Source: Magnetococcales bacterium
GTDB taxonomy: Bacteria > Pseudomonadota > Magnetococcia > Magnetococcales > Magnetaquicoccaceae
Length of the DNA stretch: 5,550 bases
Direction of reading: 5' to 3'
Assembly (NCBI GenBank): GCA_015228895.1
Contig: JADGCR010000153.1
Span: forward strand, 1-5,550
Both the position numbers and the translations under genes were made by a program. The notes under the pieces were generated by a model. The model did no database searches. It worked only from the letters and a program-made list of their open reading frames with translations, and was not told the origin of the DNA. Below, in pieces: positions 1 through 4,693 of the stretch (its first letter is position 1; each line of letters opens with the position of its first letter).

Positions 1-810
1 CCACGCACCGTGCGCTACGGCGGCAACACCAACTGCGTGACCATGCATCTGAACAAAGGACCGATCTTCATCTTCGACGCCGGTTCCGGCATCAAGGGGC
101 TGTCGGATCATCTGCTGGTGGCCAGAAAGTTTCCCATCTCCGCCAAGCTGCTGATCTCCCATCCCCACTGGGATCACATCAATGGTCTGCCGTTTTTTGT
201 GCCGTTGTACATCAAGGGGAACGAATTCGAGATCTGCTGTGGCAATCAGAATGGTCCTTCCACCCGTCAGATGATTTCCGATCAGATGGATGGAGTCTAT
301 TTTCCGATCAAGATCAAAGAGTTCAGCGCACGCGTCTATTTCCGGGACCTGCAGGAGGAGACCTGGGACGTGGGGCATGGGGCCACGGTATCCACCATGC
401 TCCTCAACCATCCCGGCACCTGTCTGGGGTATCGGATCGATTATGGTGAACGCAAGGTGGCCTACATTACGGACAACGAACTCTATCCGCCGGACCACAG
501 GCACCACAACCCCGCCTACACCAGAAAACTGCTCCGTTTTGTGGAGCAGGCGGACATCGTGATCATGGATGCCACCTACTCCGACGCGGAATACGCCCGG
601 AAATCCGGTTGGGGACACTCTTCGGTGTCGCAGGTCGTCAACCTGGTCCATCAAGCGCGGGTCAAGACGCTCTGCCTCCACCATCACGACCCGGACCAGC
701 GGGACGACGACATCACCAAAAAACTGGAGCAGGCCCGCGCCCACCTGGCGCAGCTCGGCTCCACCACCCAGTGCGTCGCGCCCAGGGAGGGGGAGACCAT
801 GACGTTATAA
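1..810 (+). CDS. MBL-fold metallo-hydrolase (5' partial)
   Basis: Metallo-beta-lactamase-fold hydrolase, truncated by the window start; 269 residues are visible. The GTG at base 10 is not a convincing start, because the frame is open to base 1 and the residues around it (TVRYGGNT) are the conserved beginning of this fold, normally 10-20 residues from the true N-terminus. Counting the first visible codon as 1: FDAGSGI at 25-31, the metal-binding HxHxDH motif at H54, H56, D58, H59, a further metal histidine H137 (NHPG), the bridging aspartate D158 (ITDNE), and a last histidine within H227-H229 (LHHHDP). All expected metal ligands are therefore present and the enzyme should be active. The pattern fits the PhnP/RNase Z/cyclic phosphodiesterase-like branch rather than true beta-lactamases; the substrate cannot be read from the sequence. 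It is probably cytoplasmic. It converges on the LysR gene, and its stop lies in a palindrome. Confidence 0.9.
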   Translation, partial: PRTVRYGGNTNCVTMHLNKGPIFIFDAGSGIKGLSDHLLVARKFPISAKLLISHPHWDHINGLPFFVPLYIKGNEFEICCGNQNGPSTRQMISDQMDGVYFPIKIKEFSARVYFRDLQEETWDVGHGATVSTMLLNHPGTCLGYRIDYGERKVAYITDNELYPPDHRHHNPAYTRKLLRFVEQADIVIMDATYSDAEYARKSGWGHSSVSQVVNLVHQARVKTLCLHHHDPDQRDDDITKKLEQARAHLAQLGSTTQCVAPREGETMTL

Positions 811-815
811 CGTCA
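800..815. repeat. 16-bp perfect palindrome over the MBL stop codon
   Basis: TGACGTTATAACGTCA reads the same on both strands and contains the TAA stop (808-810). In RNA it could form a 5-bp stem with a 6-base loop. No T-tract follows, so it is not a standard intrinsic terminator. It could be a protein-binding site, a weak 3' stem, or chance. Confidence 0.6.
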
Positions 816-819
816 ATCA

Positions 820-829
820 CCGGCGCCGG
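820..829. repeat. GC-only palindrome CCGGCGCCGG
   Basis: A 10-bp perfect palindrome that starts 4 bp after the palindrome covering the MBL stop. Together the two make a compact pair of dyads just past the MBL gene. They may mark a 3' processing or termination region; the function is unknown. Confidence 0.45.
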
Positions 830-1173
830 CAGAAATCCCGCTCTCCAGTCAATCATCCTGTCCGCTCAGACCGCCAGCCTCGTGCGGCCATGTAGGACCA
901 TCATGCACAAATGAGTCCGCAATCAAATACGAGAAGAACAAGTAACGAGAAGATATTGAGATGACTACCACAGCGGCTCGCACAGGTAAAGAACCGAATG
1001 GAAAGGGGAGCATTCCCCATTTGTCAACGAAATTTTGTTAGCGTTCAGACGCGCGTTCCTGATGATTTTTTTCTGAACATCTCCACGCGATCCAGCGATA
1101 TCAAGCGATCATTTTCAGATCTATGATCAAGACTTCCGATCGATCAAAAAACTCCGGAATTGCCATGGGAAGG

Positions 1174-1212
1174 GGCAGGACAAAGACGCAGGGAGGGGAG
1201 CTTTGTCCTGCC
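1174..1212 (-). terminator. Strong stem-loop after the LysR gene, probable terminator
   Basis: The arms GGCAGGACAAAG (1174-1185) and CTTTGTCCTGCC (1201-1212) pair perfectly over 12 bp with a 15-base loop. The stem begins 17 bases after the LysR stop on the - strand, where a terminator would be expected. No T-run follows directly; the nearest - strand T6 run lies about 25 bases beyond the stem (1146-1151). It may therefore be a non-canonical or Rho-assisted terminator, or an RNA-stabilising 3' stem. It could also stop + strand read-through from the MBL gene. Confidence 0.45.
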
Positions 1213-1229
1213 TGGAGGTGATGACCGTC

Positions 1230-2144
1230 CTATTCTTCCGGCTGCGCCAGCAAAGCCTTCACCTCTTCCCGCAACCAGATGTTGGGGGGACTCTTTTCCG
1301 TGCGGGGATGCCAGGCCATGGCCATGCGCAACGGCGGGGTGTTGACCGGCACCGGGGAGACCTGCAACCCCAAAGGTTTGGCCAGCTTCCGCGCCACCCG
1401 GTCCGGCAGAATGGCCATCACATCGCTTTCGGCCACCATGAAAGGCAGCGTGCCCAGAGAGTAAAGCCGGGCCTTGATGTTGCGCGCCCGACCCATGTGG
1501 GCCAAGGACTCGTCCACCACCGTGCTGGTGATGCCACGGGGGAAAAAATGGATGTGATCCGCCTCCAGGAACGCCTCCAGGGTCAAGACACCGTTGGGAA
1601 CCAGGGGGTGGTCGGGACGGTAAATGCAGGCGTACTGCATCTGGAAAACCCGATGCAGCAGAATGTTCGGCGGCACCCACTGGAAACGACTGAAGACCAG
1701 TTCCGCCGCCCCGCTCTCCAGCACCGTGCGCTCCTCCTCCCCGCCGATATCCACCAGCTCCAACACCACGCCAGGGGCTTTCTGACGCAACAGTTGCAGC
1801 AAAGGATTCAACAACAACACCGACGCGTAATCCACCATGCCGATGCGAAACAGATACTCGGCCCGTTCCGGCTCGAACCGTTCCTGATTCAACGCCTGAC
1901 GCACCTCCTTGAGCGCCCGCTCCACCGGACCGGACAACTCCAGGGCGCGGGCCGTGGGTTCCATGCGCAACCCGATCTTGACAAACAACGGATCATCGAA
2001 AATTTCCCGCAGCCGTCGCAAGGTATTGCTCATGGCGGCCTGGGTGATCCCCAAGCGGCGTCCCGCGCGGGTCACGCCCCGTTCGGTCATCAACACCTCA
2101 AACGCCACCAGGAGGTTCAAGTCAAATCGGACCAAATCGTGCAT
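1230..2144 (-). CDS. LysR-family transcriptional regulator (NahR/NodD-like)
   Basis: 304-residue regulator, the usual length for the LysR family. Residues 6-65 are the winged helix-turn-helix: FDLNLLVAFEVLM, then the recognition region VTRAGRRLGITQAAMSNTLR (24-43) and DDPLFVKIGLRMEPT (50-64), close to the NahR/LinR/NodD subgroup pattern. Residues from about 95 form the periplasmic-binding-protein-like effector domain (YLFRIGMVDYAS), ending in WHPRTEKSPPNIWLREEV, also typical of that subgroup, whose members respond to small, often aromatic, molecules. The ligand here is unknown. I chose the ATG at 2144 because residue 1 then sits at the normal distance from the HTH, with GGGAAGA (2151-2157) upstream. 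An in-frame GTG at 2159 would add five residues. It is transcribed alone, with a possible promoter and dyads upstream. No catabolic target gene lies beside it, so its regulon must be elsewhere or it regulates itself. Confidence 0.95.
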   Translation of the reverse strand: MHDLVRFDLNLLVAFEVLMTERGVTRAGRRLGITQAAMSNTLRRLREIFDDPLFVKIGLRMEPTARALELSGPVERALKEVRQALNQERFEPERAEYLFRIGMVDYASVLLLNPLLQLLRQKAPGVVLELVDIGGEEERTVLESGAAELVFSRFQWVPPNILLHRVFQMQYACIYRPDHPLVPNGVLTLEAFLEADHIHFFPRGITSTVVDESLAHMGRARNIKARLYSLGTLPFMVAESDVMAILPDRVARKLAKPLGLQVSPVPVNTPPLRMAMAWHPRTEKSPPNIWLREEVKALLAQPEE

Positions 2145-2212
2145 AGCCGTTCTTCCCACCTTTCATGAATACCGACGGTTCCGAAAAAAAATTTGCGCCC
2201 TGTCCATCTTTC

Positions 2213-2241
2213 ACTATAAACTAGAACTTTGATGAATACAA
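2213..2241 (-). promoter_or_regulatory. Possible sigma70 promoter of the LysR gene
   Basis: On the - strand, a -35 TTGTAT (2241-2236; 3 of 6 consensus bases) and a -10 TATAGT (2218-2213; 5 of 6) are separated by 17 bp. Transcription would start near 2206 and leave a leader of about 60 bases before the ATG at 2144. The call rests on consensus matching only. Confidence 0.35.
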
Positions 2242-2257
2242 ATTCAATTCACCGAAT
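2233..2257. promoter_or_regulatory. Paired TGAAT/ATTCA dyads, possible LysR operator
   Basis: TGAAT-N4-ATTCA (2233-2246) is directly followed by ATTC-N3-GAAT (2247-2257). The first dyad overlaps the proposed -35 of the LysR promoter. LysR proteins commonly bind short interrupted dyads near their own start and repress themselves, so autoregulation is plausible but inferred. Confidence 0.3.
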
Positions 2258-2274
2258 GACACGGTAAGGCGGGA

Positions 2275-2297
2275 AAATGGCGGCTTTGCCTCCATTT
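2275..2297 (-). terminator. Hairpin after the cNMP/transglycosylase operon, possible terminator
   Basis: AAATGG (2275-2280) pairs with CCATTT (2292-2297). After one mismatch, GG (2282-2283) pairs with CC (2289-2290), leaving a 5-base loop. On the - strand the stem ends in a short T4 run (ATTTTCCC). It lies about 85 bases after the transglycosylase stop and upstream of the LysR promoter, so it may separate the two transcription units. The T-run is short, so the call is weak. Confidence 0.35.
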
Positions 2298-2304
2298 GTC
2301 GCCG

Positions 2305-2370
2305 ACGGGTCAATCGAGCTGCGGCCTCCCCCCCTCTAGATGCCAGCGGTTTGGTTGACCCGTTTTTTTT
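2305..2370 (+). terminator. T-tract stem facing the + strand, terminator-like
   Basis: ACGGGTCAA (2305-2313) pairs perfectly with TTGACCCGT (2355-2363). The second arm runs straight into eight Ts (2363-2370) on the + strand. The 41-base loop is long for an intrinsic terminator. No annotated + strand gene ends here, so it is either incidental, the end of an unannotated short + transcript, or a barrier against antisense transcription into the operon. Confidence 0.3.
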
Positions 2371-2382
2371 CGGACCGGGCCG

Positions 2383-3015
2383 CTAGAACGGCCAGAAACT
2401 CAACCCACCCGCATCGTGCTTGCGGCATTGGGTCAATTGCATGCGATAGCGCGCCGCGTTGTTCTCCACCCTTTGGGCCACCTTCAACAGCCACGGTTTC
2501 TTGTTGTACGTTTTGTTGTTGTACCCCCGCTGACCCTCGTGATAGGCCAGATACTGCAACCGGGCGTCCCACTTGGAAATGCCACACTTTTTATGGCTTT
2601 GATCCACATACCAGCCAATAAAATCCACGGCGTCGCCAAAATCGTCCCGGTCCGCCCCCCAGACGCCGGTGTGCTTCCTGTACTGCTCCCAGGTCCCGTC
2701 CAACGCCTGGGCGTAACCGAAAGCCGTGGAAGGACGGGGGCCGGGAATGAACCAGAACAGCCGGGAACGGGAAGGTTTGGCGTCATGCTTGAACCGGGAC
2801 TCCTGATGAATGATGGCCAACTGGATGTGGATGGGCACGCCCCATTTCTTCTGGGCCGCCAGGCTCTTTTCATACCAGCCGCTCTGGTCCTGAAAAATGG
2901 TGCAGGCGTTCTCGACGTTCTGGACGTGGGGCACGGTGGCGCAACCGGCCAGCAGACCGCTCCCCAGCAGCCATGCCGCCAACGCCCCCCGCAGACCCGC
3001 CCGGACAGACTTCAT
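2383..3015 (-). CDS. Lytic transglycosylase lipoprotein (SLT fold)
   Basis: 210-residue predicted lipoprotein that should cleave the MurNAc-GlcNAc bond of peptidoglycan. Residues 1-25 are a lipoprotein signal: positively charged start (MKSVRAGLR), hydrophobic core, and lipobox LAGC with C25 as the lipidated cysteine. Ala at +2 predicts outer-membrane sorting by the usual Lol rule. The catalytic domain follows: IQLAIIHQESRF with the putative catalytic E72, AFGYAQ at 98-103, GTWEQYRKHTG at 107-117, and YHEGQRGY at 158-165. These match the soluble-lytic-transglycosylase fold, in a compact single-domain form. The ATG at 3015 overlaps the stop of the upstream cNMP gene as ATGA. The same frame runs open further upstream, but only this start gives the signal peptide. 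It is last in a three-gene operon and probably translationally coupled. The protein ends in SFWPF. The domain call is secure; the physiological role (growth, division, or assembly of a trans-envelope machine) is not. Confidence 0.9.
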   Translation of the reverse strand: MKSVRAGLRGALAAWLLGSGLLAGCATVPHVQNVENACTIFQDQSGWYEKSLAAQKKWGVPIHIQLAIIHQESRFKHDAKPSRSRLFWFIPGPRPSTAFGYAQALDGTWEQYRKHTGVWGADRDDFGDAVDFIGWYVDQSHKKCGISKWDARLQYLAYHEGQRGYNNKTYNKKPWLLKVAQRVENNAARYRMQLTQCRKHDAGGLSFWPF

Positions 3016-3947
3016 CCCCCAAACCACATATTGCCTTCCATGTGTTCCAGTTTGATTTTGGCGACACTGAACGATGAAAGACGACTGATGAGATGGAGCG
3101 CCATTTGCCAATAGAATTTCAACTTGCACGAGACGTCCAGGGTGTGGAAGGCCTCCAGGGAGATCCGCAACCCTTCGCACTGCTCGACGGCGACGATGTT
3201 GCAACCCTGTTGACCCCCGGAAAAGAAGACATCCATCCCCATCACACGTTCCGCGCCCAGATGGATCAAGGTCAAGCCGGGATCCTGGTTCAGGTTGATC
3301 AGAGCACTGCCCCGCAGCAACAGGAAAAAGGAGTCGTAGCCCGCCCCCTCCCGGAAAATCATCTCACCGGCCCGGTAGCGCTCCGGACCGGACGGCAGGG
3401 CGCGCACCTGACGTTCCTCCTCAGGGGTGAACCCGACAAAAAAAGGATCTCCCTTGATGTAGCCAACGGGACTGTGGATCCCGTCCGCGCCATAATACGT
3501 TCTCTCCAGGCCGGCCAAACGGAAGAGCACCTGGTTCATGAGGTTCTTCCGTTGCGTCACATCCGCCAGGGTGTTGTGATAAATCTTCAACAGCAGAGCG
3601 GGATCGATGCCGTCGAGATCCTCGTACCGCAGGCGCAGCACCAGACCCGGCTCCGTGGCGATGACGCTGGCGGTCCGGGGCAGCCCGGTAAACCAGGCGA
3701 TCTCCCCGCAAAAACTGCCGGACTGCAAAGAGCCGATGGGAAAATTGGGCTGCACCTTCTTGATCACCACGAACCGTCCCTTGATCAACAGCCACATGTC
3801 CCGGTCCCGCGCGCCCTCCTGGATCAGCACCTCCCCGGCCTCAAGGGTTTTCAGGTTCTTGTCATGGCCGCACAGATAGCTCTCCTCGGCGAGGGTGAAG
3901 GGCTGTTGAAATGGATGTTCCATCATGGAGATACAATTTTTTTTCAT
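3012..3947 (-). CDS. Tandem cyclic nucleotide-binding domain protein
   Basis: 311-residue protein with two cAMP/cGMP-binding (CAP_ED) beta-barrels and no recognisable output domain: no Crp-type HTH, kinase or channel. Domain 1 (about 30-130) carries a canonical phosphate-binding cassette, SFCGEIAWFTGLPRTASV, with E82 and R91 at the sugar- and phosphate-contacting positions. Domain 2 (about 185-290, starting YRAGEMIFREGAGYDSFFLLLRG) keeps the barrel pattern, but its cassette reads GMDVFFSGGQQGCNIVA, without the Glu and Arg, so it probably does not bind a cyclic nucleotide normally. A helical linker (118-150) joins them. I chose the ATG at 3947 because GAGAGG (3953-3958) lies 5 bases upstream; a TTG at 3962 would add five residues. 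It lies 36 bp after the single-domain cNMP gene and overlaps the transglycosylase start by 4 bp. It is probably cytoplasmic, acting through protein contacts. Confidence 0.9.
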   Translation of the reverse strand: MKKNCISMMEHPFQQPFTLAEESYLCGHDKNLKTLEAGEVLIQEGARDRDMWLLIKGRFVVIKKVQPNFPIGSLQSGSFCGEIAWFTGLPRTASVIATEPGLVLRLRYEDLDGIDPALLLKIYHNTLADVTQRKNLMNQVLFRLAGLERTYYGADGIHSPVGYIKGDPFFVGFTPEEERQVRALPSGPERYRAGEMIFREGAGYDSFFLLLRGSALINLNQDPGLTLIHLGAERVMGMDVFFSGGQQGCNIVAVEQCEGLRISLEAFHTLDVSCKLKFYWQMALHLISRLSSFSVAKIKLEHMEGNMWFGG

Positions 3948-3952
3948 TCGCG

Positions 3953-3958
3953 CCTCTC
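3953..3958 (-). promoter_or_regulatory. Ribosome-binding site deciding the tandem cNMP start
   Basis: GAGAGG on the - strand, 5 bases before the ATG at 3947. It favours this ATG over the in-frame TTG at 3962 and over the later ATG codons at residues 8 and 9. Confidence 0.5.
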
Positions 3959-3983
3959 GCAAAAGTATCGATACCGGGAAGGT

Positions 3984-4475
3984 CTAGAACTTGAACACCT
4001 TGTCCCACTCCGCCGTGGCCCGGTATTTCATGAAGGTCCAGGTGAGGCGTTTGGCGACGGTTTGCGCGATCCTGGGCCAGAAGAGCGCGCCGACCTCCGG
4101 ACGGTCCGCGAGCAACCGCTCCAGCCTCGCCCCATCGATGCGCAACAGGACCACACGGGATTTGGTATACACATCCGACAGATGTTTCTGCTTCAAAAGC
4201 CAGGCGATCTCACCGTAGACCTCATCCTCCAGGGAGTCGATCCGTTTGCGCAGCTGGATGCCCCGGTGGTTCAACTCCTTGTTGAGAGTCACCTCCCCGG
4301 AAAGAATCAGGTAGAGATCCGGTCCGGCGACATCGTTTTCGGAGAAGATGACCATGTTCTGGCCGTATCTGGACTCGAAAATGTGACGCTCGGTGAATTG
4401 CGCGATCTCCTCCAGGGCCCTGGGGTCCACACCTTCGAACAGTTTCGTTTTTCCCAATACGTATGAAAGATCCAT
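3984..4475 (-). CDS. Single-domain cyclic nucleotide-binding protein
   Basis: 163-residue protein made of one CAP_ED-type beta-barrel with flanking helices. It opens with VLGKTKLFEGVDPRALEEIAQF (6-27), the usual N-terminal helical lead (F-x-G-x-D/S) of Crp-like cNMP domains. The barrel follows: FSENDVAGPDLYLILSGEVTL (44-64), then the cassette region YGEIAWLLKQKHLSDVYTKS (87-106). The G-E pair (88-89) is present, but the PRTA-type arginine motif is replaced by HLSDVYT, so canonical cAMP binding is doubtful. The C-terminus (about 115-150) is the expected helix and no HTH follows. I took the ATG at 4475 because AGGAGGGG (4484-4491) precedes it by 8 bases and the conserved fold begins here; a longer frame to 4517 would run back through the Shine-Dalgarno sequence. 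It is first gene of the operon, directly downstream of the divergent promoter region. A scaffold or sensor role is inferred. Confidence 0.9.
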   Translation of the reverse strand: MDLSYVLGKTKLFEGVDPRALEEIAQFTERHIFESRYGQNMVIFSENDVAGPDLYLILSGEVTLNKELNHRGIQLRKRIDSLEDEVYGEIAWLLKQKHLSDVYTKSRVVLLRIDGARLERLLADRPEVGALFWPRIAQTVAKRLTWTFMKYRATAEWDKVFKF

Positions 4476-4483
4476 GCAATGGT

Positions 4484-4491
4484 CCCCTCCT
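4484..4491 (-). promoter_or_regulatory. G-rich ribosome-binding site of the single-domain cNMP gene
   Basis: AGGAGGGG on the - strand, 8 bases before the ATG at 4475. It sits in an almost pure purine stretch (4484-4497) with G-runs of 4, 2 and 6, and a further GG at 4499-4500. This strong site decides the start. Confidence 0.6.
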
Positions 4492-4512
4492 CCCCCCGCC
4501 ACGATCCGGCCA

Positions 4513-4524
4513 AGCAAATTTGCT
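4513..4524. promoter_or_regulatory. 12-bp palindrome at the operon start, possible operator
   Basis: AGCAAATTTGCT is a perfect palindrome covering the expected transcription start of the cNMP operon, just downstream of its proposed -10. A repressor bound here would block initiation. The binding protein is unknown. Confidence 0.35.
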
Positions 4525-4526
4525 AT

Positions 4527-4556
4527 TTATTAATCACAAAACCGCAAAAATGGCAA
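4527..4556 (-). promoter_or_regulatory. Possible promoter of the cNMP/transglycosylase operon
   Basis: On the - strand, a -35 TTGCCA (4556-4551; 5 of 6 consensus bases) and a -10 TAATAA (4532-4527; 3 of 6) are 18 bp apart, in the most AT-rich part of the divergent region. The start would fall near 4520 with a leader of about 45 bases. Confidence 0.35.
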
Positions 4557-4586
4557 TGGTCCGACCTGCTGGAACACAATTCTGTA

Positions 4587-4615
4587 TTGCCTCTCCCAAC
4601 GCATTCCAATACACT
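4587..4615 (+). promoter_or_regulatory. Possible promoter of the REC-HATPase gene
   Basis: A -35 TTGCCT (4587-4592; 4 of 6) and a -10 TACACT (4610-4615; 4 of 6) with a 17-bp spacer. The start would be near 4622, leaving a leader of about 70 bases. The leader holds a dyad TGAAT-N3-ATTCA (4625-4637) and a small stem GGTGG/CCACC (4647-4670) followed by TGTTTTT. Confidence 0.35.
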
Positions 4616-4693
4616 GATAAACTGTGAATCGCATTCAACGCCGGTTGGTGGCATCTTCATTGAAACCACCTGTTTTTCGACAAAGTTCACCAC

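Larger units (their letters stand above)
811..1229. other. Convergent intergenic region without a supported gene
   Basis: 419 bp between the MBL stop and the LysR stop, more AT-rich than its flanks. I find no convincing coding sequence. The best ATG frame (961-1041, 26 codons) has no clear ribosome-binding site. It holds a GC palindrome at 820-829, a 9-bp direct repeat ACGAGAAGA at 929-937 and 945-953 (16-bp period), a short hairpin at 1005-1018 (GGGGA/TCCCC), an imperfect AT dyad at 1026-1039, six GATC sites between 1089 and 1145, and a 12-bp inverted repeat at 1174-1212. It could be termination space for two converging genes, or hide a small RNA. No tRNA-like or IS-like structure is seen. 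Confidence 0.6.

Noticed and set aside
929..953. Direct repeat ACGAGAAGA, two copies with a 16-bp period
   Set aside because: Only two short copies occur; this is too little to call a CRISPR, iteron or tandem-repeat array.
1005..1039. Short hairpin GGGGA/TCCCC and AT dyad as terminator of the MBL gene
   Set aside because: The stem is only 5 bp, no T-run follows it, and it lies about 195 bases after the stop.
961..1041. A 26-codon ATG frame in the convergent gap
   Set aside because: It has no clear ribosome-binding site or promoter and no recognisable product, and its length is within chance for this gap.
1061..1160. A chromosomal origin around the GATC cluster
   Set aside because: No DnaA boxes of the standard form and no origin-associated genes are visible, so only the cluster itself is reported.
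1203..2168. A 321-codon + strand frame opposite the LysR gene
   Set aside because: The product is Gln/His/Arg-rich low-complexity sequence without motifs. The LysR gene on the other strand matches its family over the full length.
3016..3204. A longer N-terminus for the transglycosylase, using an upstream start in the same frame
   Set aside because: The extension would overlap the cNMP gene by about 190 bp and bury the signal peptide. The ATG at 3015 gives a proper lipoprotein leader.
3093..4466. A 457-codon open frame on the + strand opposite both cNMP genes
   Set aside because: Its translation has no recognisable domain and it lies wholly antisense to two well-supported genes. Long antisense frames are common in GC-rich DNA.
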